Origin: Acidimicrobiaceae bacterium UBA7830
GTDB taxonomy: Bacteria; Actinomycetota; Acidimicrobiia; Acidimicrobiales; Ilumatobacteraceae
DNA length: 35,116 nucleotides
Reading direction: 5' to 3'
NCBI GenBank assembly: GCA_002501485.1
Contig: DLTS01000039.1
Location: 3,108 to 38,223, forward strand
The position numbers and the translations under genes were made by a program. This document shows, in pieces, positions 8,182 through 16,766 of this stretch. Every line of letters starts with the position of its first letter. Within the stretch, counting starts at the first letter, position 1. A model generated the notes under the pieces. That model searched no databases. It was not told the DNA's origin and worked only from the letters and a program-made list of their open reading frames with translations.

Positions 8182-9719
8182 AGCGGCACGTTCCCATGTT
8201 TGCGCTGCGGCAAATCTTCACGCTTCGACTCCAACACCCGCAGAGCCGCAACAACCTTCTGGCGAGTTTCTGATGGAGTGATGACATCGTCAACGAAACC
8301 ACGCTCAGCGGCAGCGTATGGATTTGCATATCGCTCGGTGTACTGCTCGACGAGTTCGGCACGGCGCGCAACAGGGTCTTGAGCCTGTTGAAGTTCACGT
8401 CGATAAATGATCTCGACCGCTCCCTGCGGACCCATCACCGCAAGCTCGGCAGAAGGCCATGCAAACGCAAGATCGGCGCCAACTGACTTTGAGTTCATCA
8501 CGACATACGCTCCGCCGTATGCCTTACGGGTAATGATCTGAATACGAGGAACGGTCGCTTCGCAGAACGCATACAGCAACTTTGCGCCGTGCCGAATAAT
8601 GCCTTCATGCTCTTGGTCGACACCTGGGAGGAACCCGGGCACATCGACAAAGACGAGTAGTGGGATATTGAACGCATCGCATGTGCGCACGAAACGTGCC
8701 GCTTTCTCTGATGACTCAATGTCAAGCACGCCGGCGAACACCATCGGCTGGTTGCCGACAATGCCGACCGTCTTACCGTCGACACGGGCAAAACCACAGA
8801 TGATCGATTTCGCCCAATGCGGGAAGTACTCCATGAATTCGCCGTCGTCGACTACCGAGGCAATGACCTGTGCCATGTCATAGGGCATGCTCGGACTGTC
8901 AGGGAGGATGGAGTCGAGTTCTGGGCACAGGCGCTCAGGATCATCTGTCGACTCAATCGCTGGCGGATTTTCAAGGTTGTTCTGCGGGAGCAACGACAGC
9001 AAATAGCGAACTTCGTCGAGACATGATTTCTCATCGTCGGTGACGAAGGTTGCAACGCCAGATTTGGAGGCGTGAGCCATCGCTCCACCGAGAGCTTCAA
9101 GGGTGACATCTTCTCCGGTCACCGTCTTCACCACATCTGGTCCAGTGATGAACATGTGTGATGACTCGCGAACCATGAAGATGAAGTCGGTCATCGCTGG
9201 CGAGTACACCGCACCACCTGCGCACGGGCCCAGAATGACTGAAATCTGGGGGACGATGCCCGACGACATGACGTTTCGACGGAAGATGCCTCCATATGAC
9301 GCAAGGCTGACCACGCCCTCTTGAATTCGGGCACCCGCTCCATCGTTCAGACCGATCATTGGAGCACCGGTTGATAGGGCAAGGTCCATCACCTTGTGAA
9401 TTTTCTCTGCGAACACCTCGCCGAGTGCACCTCCAAAGACGGTGAAGTCTTGGCTGAAGACGAACACTTTTCGGCCATCAACGGTTCCCCAGCCCGTAAT
9501 CACTCCGTCGGTGTATGGCTGCTCGTCAAGACCTGACTCATGGGCGCGGTGCCGGGCCAACATGTCGAGTTCGTGAAAGCTGCCCGGGTCGAGCAAGTAA
9601 TCGATGCGCTCACGGGCCAGCATTTTGCCTTTTGCGTGCTGACGCTCAACCGATCGCTCAGATCCGGCGTTGCGGGCAGCCTCCTTACGGTTGAGCAGGT
9701 CATCAAGGCGTTCTTTCAT
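8178..9719 (-). CDS. pccB: Propionyl/acetyl-CoA carboxylase beta subunit (carboxyltransferase)
   Basis: This is the carboxyltransferase half of a biotin-dependent acyl-CoA carboxylase, 513 residues from the ATG at 9719. It moves the carboxyl group from biotin on the alpha subunit to acyl-CoA. Family segments are clear: KGKMLARERIDYLLD, FSQDFTVFGGALGE, LNDGAGARIQEGV, GPCAGGAVYSPAMTDF, VDVPGFLPG, ITRKAYGGAY and GPQGAVEIIYRRE. In Streptomyces coelicolor the residue after GGAY (Asp422 in PccB, Ile420 in AccB) tunes propionyl versus acetyl preference. Here it is Val, closer to the broader AccB type, so acetyl-CoA might also be used; that is inference. Its product, methylmalonyl-CoA, would be a substrate for the epimerase encoded at 16767. 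It lies 19 bases after the CopC/CopD-like gene and overlaps the epsilon-subunit gene by four bases. Confidence 0.9.
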   Translation of the reverse strand: MKERLDDLLNRKEAARNAGSERSVERQHAKGKMLARERIDYLLDPGSFHELDMLARHRAHESGLDEQPYTDGVITGWGTVDGRKVFVFSQDFTVFGGALGEVFAEKIHKVMDLALSTGAPMIGLNDGAGARIQEGVVSLASYGGIFRRNVMSSGIVPQISVILGPCAGGAVYSPAMTDFIFMVRESSHMFITGPDVVKTVTGEDVTLEALGGAMAHASKSGVATFVTDDEKSCLDEVRYLLSLLPQNNLENPPAIESTDDPERLCPELDSILPDSPSMPYDMAQVIASVVDDGEFMEYFPHWAKSIICGFARVDGKTVGIVGNQPMVFAGVLDIESSEKAARFVRTCDAFNIPLLVFVDVPGFLPGVDQEHEGIIRHGAKLLYAFCEATVPRIQIITRKAYGGAYVVMNSKSVGADLAFAWPSAELAVMGPQGAVEIIYRRELQQAQDPVARRAELVEQYTERYANPYAAAERGFVDDVITPSETRQKVVAALRVLESKREDLPQRKHGNVPL

Positions 9720-9738
9720 TGTCGACACAGCGAAGACG

Positions 9739-11631
9739 CTAATCGACAGTGACCACAGATGCTGTGGTCGCCTGCGTGACATCGGTCGTTGTTGTTTCCA
9801 CAACCGTTGTCTCAGAGGGCACGATTGACGTGCCAATCACGAGAGTTGTCGTCGTTGTCGGCACCACTCCATCTTCACCGACAATTGCGAGCGGACTAGA
9901 TACAACAGCCGAAAGGCCCGACTCAAACACCGCCGCCAGCGTGACCGTCCAGTTCCCAGTCACGTCAAACGGAAGTCCATCGGCTGCACTCAGTCGAGCG
10001 ACACCTGTACCCGTAAGGGGAATATTTTGAATCGTTCCACGGCCGTAGCTGCCAATTTCTGGATCAAACTCGAGTCGGAGCCCAACGATGGTTGCGGGCG
10101 CTGATAGCACCTCAACTTCGAGCGCATTGAGCCCCATCGCGCCAGGATCAAGCGATACCTCCGCGCTGAACCCTGCCGCCTCGTCAGCGAGAGGTACGAC
10201 AAGGGCATACTCTCGATCTGGAATGAGCGACACCTTCGGGGGGTTGATGGCGAGCAGCCAACCGCTAAACATCAACACGATGACGCCGACCGTGGCTTCG
10301 GTTGCAAACACCCTTCGAAGGCGCATCGCACTCCGGCGGGTGAGTTGGTCAACGCGTCCGAGCCGCATTCGCACCATCGCTCGAGCCTTAATGGCGACAA
10401 ACAACATGACGCCGACCGCCAAGAATTTGAGAATGAGCACTCGTCCGTAAGAACTGGTAAACAACGCGTCACCGACGAGCCGCATGGTTTCAGCAACGTC
10501 AGAGATAATCACAACAAGAATTGCTGGTGCCGAAATCCGGGAATACGCCTTTACGGCATGTACAAGATCCTGATCGCCCGGTCCTGCGAGAACGGCTCGA
10601 CCGACAAAGATCACACCACCCAGCCAAATCGCCACGGCCATCACGTGGAGGATCATCACGATGAGTCCGATGAGGGCGAGATTGCCGCTCACACGGCCAA
10701 ACGCAAGCGTGACGACCGCGACTGTAGGAGCCGCAATCGCAAGAGGTCGGGACACGTCGTCAAGCACCGCCTCTGGCCGATACGCCACCCACACACATGC
10801 GATTACTGCCACCAGCCGGATGATGGCTGCAGCACCAGTCCAACCCTCGGTGAACGTGTCGGCAAAACTGAACGGATTAAGTGACGCAGTGAACGACGTA
10901 CCGGTCAATGACGATGTCAACGCCGCAGTGTGGAGGTACGTGCCGGCGAGGGCAAGCATCCACATTTTGAAGGTGAACCGTTGAGTGATTTCGTAGAGCG
11001 GTCCCTCAGGCCAGCCAAAGGAAATTACAACGACGGCACCAAATAAAACCATAATGCCGTAGCTTGAAATCACTCCTCCCAACCACACCGAACCACCAGT
11101 CGACCCAACCGGCTCAACATCGTCACCTATCGAGGACGCTGCTGCACCCGATGCGGCGGTAGGAATCGTTGAACCCGTCGATACTGATGAAGCGGTTGGA
11201 GTATCAGCAGACACTGAGAACGCAATGAGATCTGTTGCGATCGCTTGATCGAGATCATCCCGGAGCAACCACGTAATCGTGCAAGCCCCTTTCGGGAAAG
11301 GGCTCAACACTTCGACAGTGAAGGTGACATCGTCATCTCCGAGCAGCGGAATTCCCGTGCTTTGGGGCTGGGCCGGGGTGCCGCAACCCACGGCGACGGT
11401 GAACGCCTCGTCAGATCCCACCGGCTGCTGGAATGTGAACGTCATGATCGCCGGCGACGTCCCAAGGGTCGCACCATCTGAGGGACTTGAACCTGCAAGC
11501 GAGTTATCGCTTGACTGCGCGTGTGCAGCCATAGGCAGTGCTGCAACAATGGCAACCGCCACGCCAGTAAGCGCTAGCGCTCTTCGTAAGAGCCCACGCG
11601 AATCCGCAGAGCGATGACGAGCGAAGTCCAC
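9739..11631 (-). CDS. CopC/CopD-type membrane protein with degenerate copper-binding domain
   Basis: This is a 630-residue exported and membrane protein. A twin-basic N-terminus and hydrophobic stretch end at AAHA (signal peptide). A CopC-like beta domain follows (about 40-145: LAGSSPSDGATLGTSP, MTFTFQQPV), then a Ser/Thr-rich linker. Next come about eight hydrophobic segments (about 180-465) with the CopD-like ILHVMAVAIWLGGVIF, then an extracytoplasmic domain and a Thr/Val-rich tail of about 45 residues. CopC/CopD proteins bind and import copper. Here the mature N-terminus starts near Gln where CopC normally has a copper-binding His, and the usual DGH segment later in the domain is also missing. 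Copper binding by this domain is therefore doubtful. The start is a GTG with TACCGT 6 bases upstream. It is divergent from dnaX and 19 bases before pccB, probably on the same transcript. Confidence 0.8.
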   Translation of the reverse strand: MDFARHRSADSRGLLRRALALTGVAVAIVAALPMAAHAQSSDNSLAGSSPSDGATLGTSPAIMTFTFQQPVGSDEAFTVAVGCGTPAQPQSTGIPLLGDDDVTFTVEVLSPFPKGACTITWLLRDDLDQAIATDLIAFSVSADTPTASSVSTGSTIPTAASGAAASSIGDDVEPVGSTGGSVWLGGVISSYGIMVLFGAVVVISFGWPEGPLYEITQRFTFKMWMLALAGTYLHTAALTSSLTGTSFTASLNPFSFADTFTEGWTGAAAIIRLVAVIACVWVAYRPEAVLDDVSRPLAIAAPTVAVVTLAFGRVSGNLALIGLIVMILHVMAVAIWLGGVIFVGRAVLAGPGDQDLVHAVKAYSRISAPAILVVIISDVAETMRLVGDALFTSSYGRVLILKFLAVGVMLFVAIKARAMVRMRLGRVDQLTRRSAMRLRRVFATEATVGVIVLMFSGWLLAINPPKVSLIPDREYALVVPLADEAAGFSAEVSLDPGAMGLNALEVEVLSAPATIVGLRLEFDPEIGSYGRGTIQNIPLTGTGVARLSAADGLPFDVTGNWTVTLAAVFESGLSAVVSSPLAIVGEDGVVPTTTTTLVIGTSIVPSETTVVETTTTDVTQATTASVVTVD

Positions 11632-11637
11632 GACTCA

Positions 11638-11643
11638 ACGGTA
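11638..11643 (-). promoter_or_regulatory. Candidate leaderless -10 element of CopC/CopD-like gene
   Basis: On the minus strand TACCGT is followed by six bases and the GTG start at 11631. No Shine-Dalgarno sequence is present, and no good -35 is seen. It would drive the whole six-gene series down to the prenyltransferase. Confidence 0.5.
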
Positions 11644-11658
11644 GTCATCGCACCTCTC

Positions 11659-11687
11659 TTACCGCTGTCATCCCCTGCGGGTAGTGT
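11659..11687 (+). promoter_or_regulatory. Candidate dnaX promoter, leaderless
   Basis: TTACCG at 11659-11664 and TAGTGT at 11682-11687 are 17 bases apart. The dnaX ATG follows the -10 hexamer by 8 bases, with no ribosome-binding sequence between. The region is shared with the divergent CopC/CopD-like gene. Confidence 0.5.
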
Positions 11688-11695
11688 GGCCTCAC

Positions 11696-13471
11696 ATGGC
11701 TACACAGTCGCTCTACCGCCGATATCGGCCTCGACGTTTTGATGAGTTGCGCGGCCAAGAACACATCGTGCGCGCGCTCAGAGAGGCGGTGAAGGCTGGA
11801 AGGGAGGGCCAGGCGTATTTGTTCTCGGGGCCGCGTGGAACCGGTAAGACCACGACCGCCCGAATACTCGCCAAAGTGCTGAACTGCACGAACCCTTCAG
11901 ATGGGGAACCGTGCTGCGAATGTGATTCGTGTATTGCGGTTGAGCAGGGCAATAGTTACGACGTTTTCGAACTCGACGCCGCTTCCAACAACTCCGTAGA
12001 AAACATTCGAGGCCTTATCGACAAAGTGTCGTTAGGTACGCCTGGCCGCCACAAGGTCTACATCCTTGACGAGGTTCATATGTTGAGCGCCGGGGCGTCA
12101 GCTGCGTTGCTGAAGGTGCTCGAAGAACCGCCCGAGCACGTCGTTTTTGTGCTCGCGACAACAGATCCGCAGAAGCTGAAAGACACCATTCGGTCTCGAA
12201 CTCAGCATCTCCAATTTCACCTTCTTCCGAGCGACACCCTCGCTGAGCACATTAGGTGGGTTGCTGAAGATGCCGGTTTTGCACTCGATGACCACATCAT
12301 TGATGCGGCGCTCGCAAAAGGTGGAGGGTCGGCTCGCGACACGTTGTCGGCACTTGAACTTCTTGCAGCGGGCGGGAGTGACGTCGACGACTCTGTTGAC
12401 CTCTCGGAGTTCATTCGCTGTCTTGTCGATGCGGATACCGGCATTGCGCTCAGTGCAACCGCCCACGCAATTTCAAATGGGCATGATCCTCGCACCCTGT
12501 GCGAGGAACTCTTGCGCCACCTGAGAGACCTGTTCTTATCGGTGATGTCTCCTGAAATGATCTCGATACGTCACGATCGTCTCGATGATCTTGCAGCGAC
12601 TGCTCAAGAGCTTGGCAATGCGTCAATCGTTCGGGCGATGGAACGCCTCGGCTCAGCACTAGTTGAAATGCGTTTTGCTCCAGACCCGCGAATCATGTTT
12701 GAAATCGCACTTGTGCAATTGACCGGCGATGGCGGTGCAGATGGCCAATCAGCGTTGCTCGCCAGACTTGAACGTCTTGAGCGCGCACTCGCAGAAGGCG
12801 ATTCACCACAAGCAAAAGGGCCTCCGCGCAGTAGTTCAACCGGCAAAGCCATTGTTGGTGGTCGTGCCCGGCGACCTGACCCAAGCGGCTCAATTCCTCG
12901 ACCTGCGGCCGAGAATGTCACCGCTGATTCGCCTGCTTCGGCACCCGAACCCGCACCACCGGTTGCGCAGGAACAAGACGAGCAGCAGCCTGCAACAACC
13001 GCTACGCCGACAGCACCCGAATTACGTGAACAATCGCCTCCTGCCGCTACCTCGTCCGAACATGATGAGCACTCGGTGACCGCCGTGTGGTCTGACAGTG
13101 TGCGGTCATCTCTCACTGGTATGACTCGGGCACTCTTCGCTCCGGCATCTGTCGGTGCGGTCTCGAGTTCTGCAAATGGATTGTCGGTAGAACTGTTGCT
13201 TCCGAGTCAGGTGCACGCTCAAAAGTGTGAGGTTCATCGAGGTGCCGTCCAGCAGCAACTTGCGCAATCGCTTGGCGTCGTCGTCGAACTCGCGCTGAAC
13301 GTTGAAGGTCCAACTGCGGTTACCCAATCACCGGGTATGACCGAGATTGTCGAAGAACCTATCGACCCGAACGACATCGTTGACGCACCAACCACTCCGC
13401 AGCGGAGCCCCGAGGAGGAGATCGCTGACATCTTTCCCGGCACCCGACTCATCACAACGACTGACGACTAA
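11696..13471 (+). CDS. dnaX: DNA polymerase III subunits gamma/tau
   Basis: DnaX is the ATPase of the clamp-loader complex that places the sliding clamp on DNA. The 591-residue protein has YRRYRPRRFDELRGQEHIV near the start, Walker A GPRGTGKT (45-52), and a four-cysteine zinc module (C64, C73, C76, C79). It also has the ELDAASNNSVENIR segment, Walker B with LDEVHML (about 124-130) and sensor SRT. A Pro/Ala/Gln-rich linker (about 390-470) leads to a C-terminal domain of the tau type. I saw no A-rich slippery site of the E. coli kind, so a frameshifted gamma form is not supported. The ATG at 11696 is chosen over a GTG at 11684. recR follows after two bases; the ybaB gene usually between them is missing. 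Confidence 0.95.
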   Translation: MATQSLYRRYRPRRFDELRGQEHIVRALREAVKAGREGQAYLFSGPRGTGKTTTARILAKVLNCTNPSDGEPCCECDSCIAVEQGNSYDVFELDAASNNSVENIRGLIDKVSLGTPGRHKVYILDEVHMLSAGASAALLKVLEEPPEHVVFVLATTDPQKLKDTIRSRTQHLQFHLLPSDTLAEHIRWVAEDAGFALDDHIIDAALAKGGGSARDTLSALELLAAGGSDVDDSVDLSEFIRCLVDADTGIALSATAHAISNGHDPRTLCEELLRHLRDLFLSVMSPEMISIRHDRLDDLAATAQELGNASIVRAMERLGSALVEMRFAPDPRIMFEIALVQLTGDGGADGQSALLARLERLERALAEGDSPQAKGPPRSSSTGKAIVGGRARRPDPSGSIPRPAAENVTADSPASAPEPAPPVAQEQDEQQPATTATPTAPELREQSPPAATSSEHDEHSVTAVWSDSVRSSLTGMTRALFAPASVGAVSSSANGLSVELLLPSQVHAQKCEVHRGAVQQQLAQSLGVVVELALNVEGPTAVTQSPGMTEIVEEPIDPNDIVDAPTTPQRSPEEEIADIFPGTRLITTTDD

Positions 13472-13473
13472 AG

Positions 13474-14088
13474 ATGGCTGCAGTTCATACACCTCCGGTC
13501 CAAACCCTTATCGATGAACTGGGTCGCCTGCCGGGCATCGGGCCAAAGTCTGCGCAACGCATCGCATTTCACCTGCTCAAAATTCCCGAGGTTGACGCGT
13601 ATCGACTGGCTGACGCCATCCGCGAAGCAAAAGCGCGAGTGCAGTTCTGCGAGCGCTGCTTCAATGTTGCGGAGTCGTCGCTATGCCCCATTTGTACCGA
13701 TGAGCGACGCGACGGCACGACCCTGTGCGTCGTCGAAGAATCCCGCGACATCATTGCGATTGAGCGAACAGGCGAATTCAAAGGTCGCTACCACGTGCTC
13801 CTTGGCGCGATGAATCCTCTTGAGGGCATTGGGCCGGACCAGCTCAAGATTCGGGAACTTCTCGCACGGCTTGGCCCCGAGCAGGTCACGGAGGTCGTTA
13901 TCTGTACAAACCCGAATACCGAGGGAGAGGTCACGGCGATGTACCTCGCCCGCATGCTGTCACCGCTCGGCATCACCGTGTCTCGACTTGCAAGTGGTCT
14001 CCCCGTTGGTGGAGATCTTGAATACGCCGATGAACTCACATTGGGGCGCGCCTTCGAAGGCCGCACCCGCATCACCGAGTCGAACTAG
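13474..14088 (+). CDS. recR: Recombination mediator protein RecR
   Basis: RecR works with RecO (and RecF) to load RecA on gapped DNA. The 204-residue protein has the helix-hairpin-helix LGRLPGIGPKSAQRIAFHLL (about 16-35). A four-cysteine zinc finger follows (CERCFN and CPIC, about 58-74). The Toprim domain starts with LCVVEESRDIIAIE and contains TNPNTEGEVTAMYL. The C-terminus has ASGLPVGGDLEYADELTLGRAF with a Walker-B-like segment. Length is normal. Its ATG lies two bases after the dnaX stop and has no strong ribosome site, so translation is probably coupled to dnaX. Confidence 0.96.
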   Translation: MAAVHTPPVQTLIDELGRLPGIGPKSAQRIAFHLLKIPEVDAYRLADAIREAKARVQFCERCFNVAESSLCPICTDERRDGTTLCVVEESRDIIAIERTGEFKGRYHVLLGAMNPLEGIGPDQLKIRELLARLGPEQVTEVVICTNPNTEGEVTAMYLARMLSPLGITVSRLASGLPVGGDLEYADELTLGRAFEGRTRITESN

Positions 14089-14137
14089 CGAGGCAAAAGA
14101 AACGATCCGCTTTGAGAAGCGAGGGCGTTACGTCTAG
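14089..14137. other. Convergent gap between recR and thiolase gene
   Basis: This gap of 49 bases lies between two gene ends. It holds one weak inverted repeat, CGCTT-TGAG-AAGCG at 14108-14121, without a T run. I do not call it a terminator. Confidence 0.3.
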
Positions 14138-15316
14138 TCAGACTTTGATGATGAGCGCGTCGCCCTGACCACCGCCACCACAAAGTGCGGCCGCTCCATA
14201 CCCTCCACCTCGCCGGCGAAGTTCGTGGGCGAGGGTCAAGGCAAGTCGATTACCACTCATGCCGATCGGGTGACCCACGGCAATTGCCCCGCCATTGACG
14301 TTCACGATCTCATCGCTCACTCCGAGATCGTTCATCGACGCGATGCCGACGGCAGCGAACGCTTCGTTTAACTCGAACAACGAAATGTCGCCGAGAGAAA
14401 GATCGGTCTTCGCAAGAGCTGCTCTAATCGCATTCGCTGGCTGAAGGAGGAGCGAAGGGTTATCGGGGCCTGCCACCATTCCGTACGAGACATACTCTGC
14501 AAGTGGCTCCACCCCCCGATCTGCTGCGGCGCGCGATGACATCATCACCACTGCTGATGCTCCATCGGAAATCTGAGAGGCGTTACCTGCGGTGACTGTG
14601 CCTTCTCCTCCGAACGCTCCACGGAGCCCAGCCAAACTTTGCTCGGTGGTGTCGGCCCTAATGCCCTCATCTTCTGAAACGATGATGGCATCCCCTCGTC
14701 GCTGAGGCACTTCGACCGGAATAATTTCATCGGCGAGCCGACCGTTCTTCGTTGCGTCCGCTGCTCGTTCATGTGACACAGCAGCGATGCGATCTTGTTC
14801 GGCTCGAGCAATTGAACCGTCTGCATATCGCTCGGTTCCGGTACCCATCAAACATGCATCAAATGCACACCACAGACCGTCTTTGATGATTGCGTCCTCA
14901 AGTTCGGTGTTGCCGTAGCGATACCCGCCTCGAGCTCCTGCGAGGAGATGCGGAGCATTCGTCATTGATTCCATTCCGCCCGCAACCACAATGTCGGCGT
15001 CACCGCTCATGATCATCTGGTGGGCCAGATAGATGGCGTTAAGGCCAGAGAGGCACACCTTGTTCACGTTGACCGATGGCACGCCCATGGGGATTCCTGC
15101 GCCCGCCGCCGCTTGGCGCGCCGGCACCTGGCCTTGACCTGCCATCAACACCTGACCCATCACAACGTGGTCAACTTCAGCCGGGTCGACACCCGCTCGT
15201 TCTAACGCACCAGCGATTGCAACCGAGCCAAGTTGGGCAGCCGACATTGTCGAGAACGCACCACTCATTTTCCCGATTGGTGTGCGTGCTCCTGCAACGA
15301 TGTGTGAAGAGGTCAT
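14138..15316 (-). CDS. Acetyl-CoA C-acetyltransferase (thiolase)
   Basis: This biosynthetic-type thiolase of 392 residues condenses two acetyl-CoA to acetoacetyl-CoA, or runs in reverse. The acyl-accepting Cys88 sits in NKVCLSG, His349 in GHPIGMSG and the second catalytic Cys379 in ALCGGGGQGDA; these match the positions known for the Zoogloea enzyme within one residue. Other family segments are VVAGGMESMTNAPHLL and FELNEAFAAVG. Its neighbour ccr, transcribed divergently from the same 67-base gap, uses crotonyl-CoA. That fits the first steps of the ethylmalonyl-CoA pathway (acetyl-CoA to acetoacetyl-CoA). A beta-oxidation role is also possible. The ATG has no Shine-Dalgarno but TACGGT 7 bases upstream. 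Confidence 0.92.
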   Translation of the reverse strand: MTSSHIVAGARTPIGKMSGAFSTMSAAQLGSVAIAGALERAGVDPAEVDHVVMGQVLMAGQGQVPARQAAAGAGIPMGVPSVNVNKVCLSGLNAIYLAHQMIMSGDADIVVAGGMESMTNAPHLLAGARGGYRYGNTELEDAIIKDGLWCAFDACLMGTGTERYADGSIARAEQDRIAAVSHERAADATKNGRLADEIIPVEVPQRRGDAIIVSEDEGIRADTTEQSLAGLRGAFGGEGTVTAGNASQISDGASAVVMMSSRAAADRGVEPLAEYVSYGMVAGPDNPSLLLQPANAIRAALAKTDLSLGDISLFELNEAFAAVGIASMNDLGVSDEIVNVNGGAIAVGHPIGMSGNRLALTLAHELRRRGGGYGAAALCGGGGQGDALIIKV

Positions 15317-15323
15317 ATCTCAA

Positions 15324-15329
15324 ACCGTA
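15324..15329 (-). promoter_or_regulatory. Candidate leaderless -10 element of thiolase gene
   Basis: On the minus strand TACGGT lies 7 bases before the ATG at 15316. No ribosome-binding sequence and no clear -35 are visible. The site shares the 67-base gap with the ccr promoter. Confidence 0.5.
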
Positions 15330-15347
15330 CTGCGCGCCTGGTCCGCT

Positions 15348-15377
15348 TTGGAGGTTGGAGTTACCCGCAGGTAGGTT
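15348..15377 (+). promoter_or_regulatory. Candidate ccr promoter, leaderless
   Basis: TTGGAG at 15348-15353 and TAGGTT at 15372-15377 are 18 bases apart, and the ccr ATG follows 6 bases after the -10 hexamer. AGG at 15374-15376 overlaps the hexamer and could also be read as a weak ribosome site, so leadered translation is not excluded. Confidence 0.45.
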
Positions 15378-15383
15378 TCCGAT

Positions 15384-16745
15384 ATGTCAACCCCCAACTC
15401 TGAGTCCCTCGCTATCCAGCAGGCCATTCTCGAAGGCGCGTCTGGCGACGACATTGCGGCGCTCCCCCTTCCGGAGTCGTATCGAGCAGCGTTCGTGAAA
15501 CGCGATGACGTCGGGATGTTTGAAGGCCTTGCATCAGAGGACAAAGACCCCCGAGAATCTCTTCACATCGGCGAAGTCGCCATGCCTGAACTCGCACCCG
15601 ACGAGGTGTACATCGCGATTATGGCATCATCGATCAATTTCAACACGGTGTGGACATCCATTTTTGAGCCACTTCCCACATTTGGCTTTCTCGATCGTCT
15701 CGCTCGGGAATCTGAGTGGGCATCCCGACATAAGCGCGACGAGCACATTATTGGTTCTGACGCCTCCGCTGTCGTCCTTCGCGTTGGGTCTGCGGTTCGT
15801 AACTGGACGCCCGGAGACCGAGTGACCGTCCACTGCAACCACGTCGACGACCAAGACCCCACGGCGCACGATGACTCGATGCTTGCAACCAACCAACGCA
15901 TCTGGGGATTCGAGACCAACTTTGGTGGCCTCGCAGATATCTCGGTGGTCAAAGCCAATCAGTTGATGCCAAAGCCCACCCATCTGACATGGGAAGAGGC
16001 TGCGGTCAACGGGCTCTGCAATTCAACGAGTTACCGCATGCTGGTCAGCGACAATGGAGCTCGAATGAAGCAAGGCGATTCGGTGCTGATCTGGGGTGCG
16101 ACCGGTGGTATCGGCGGTTACGGCGTGCAATACGTTCTGAACGGCGGCGGAACACCCATCGGCGTGGTCTCATCACCTGAGCGAGCAGCACTGCTCAACG
16201 ACCTTGGCTGTGAAGCAGTCATCGACCGCCGGGCTGAGGGGTACTCGTTTTGGAAAGACGAACACACTCAAGATGAGTCGGAATGGCGCCGGCTCGGTGG
16301 AAAGATCCGAGAACTCATCGGCGAAGATCCCGACATCGTCTTCGAACACCCTGGGCGCTCAACGATGGGTGCCTCAATTTTCGCCGTTCGACGTGGAGGA
16401 ACGGTGGTCACATGTGCAGCAACATCGGGCTACATGGTCGAGTTTGATAACCGCCACTTCTGGATGAAGTTGAAGCAGCTCATGTCGTCTCACTTCGCCA
16501 ATTACGCCGAATCGTGGGCTGCGAACCGCCTCATCGACCAAGGCCGTATCCAACCCCTGTTGAGCAAGGTGTACACCCTTGATGACACCGGCGAAGCAGC
16601 TCGCGCTGTCCATCGAAATGAGATCGAAGGGAAGGCCGGAGTGCTCTGCCTCGCCCCTTCAGAGGGCCTCGGAATCGACGATCCTGAAAAGCGTGATCGC
16701 ATTGGAGAACACAAGATCACGACCTTCAGGCGTCACGCCGGCTGA
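15384..16745 (+). CDS. ccr: Crotonyl-CoA carboxylase/reductase
   Basis: Ccr reductively carboxylates crotonyl-CoA to (2S)-ethylmalonyl-CoA with NADPH and CO2, the key step of the ethylmalonyl-CoA pathway. The 453-residue protein is of the medium-chain dehydrogenase/reductase type. It has a GroES-like N-terminal domain, a Rossmann fold starting VLIWGATGGIGGYGVQY (about 234-250) and NNNADPH-binding features after it. The CO2 pocket known from the Kitasatospora enzyme (Asn, Phe-Glu, His) appears here as N87 in INFNTVW, F176-E177 in WGFETNFGG and H358 in DNRHFW. That supports carboxylase rather than simple reductase activity, though the mapping is by eye. It heads a five-gene plus-strand unit and is followed after 21 bases by the epimerase needed for its product. 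Confidence 0.94.
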   Translation: MSTPNSESLAIQQAILEGASGDDIAALPLPESYRAAFVKRDDVGMFEGLASEDKDPRESLHIGEVAMPELAPDEVYIAIMASSINFNTVWTSIFEPLPTFGFLDRLARESEWASRHKRDEHIIGSDASAVVLRVGSAVRNWTPGDRVTVHCNHVDDQDPTAHDDSMLATNQRIWGFETNFGGLADISVVKANQLMPKPTHLTWEEAAVNGLCNSTSYRMLVSDNGARMKQGDSVLIWGATGGIGGYGVQYVLNGGGTPIGVVSSPERAALLNDLGCEAVIDRRAEGYSFWKDEHTQDESEWRRLGGKIRELIGEDPDIVFEHPGRSTMGASIFAVRRGGTVVTCAATSGYMVEFDNRHFWMKLKQLMSSHFANYAESWAANRLIDQGRIQPLLSKVYTLDDTGEAARAVHRNEIEGKAGVLCLAPSEGLGIDDPEKRDRIGEHKITTFRRHAG

Positions 16746-16766
16746 CTTCTCAGGCAAACTATTCAT

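Noticed and set aside
12800..12830. A-rich stretch in dnaX checked as a programmed frameshift site
   Set aside because: No A-AAA-AAG heptamer is present, and the zero frame stays open to the normal C-terminus.
14108..14121. Short inverted repeat after recR
   Set aside because: The five-base-pair stem has no T run on either strand, which is too weak for an intrinsic terminator.
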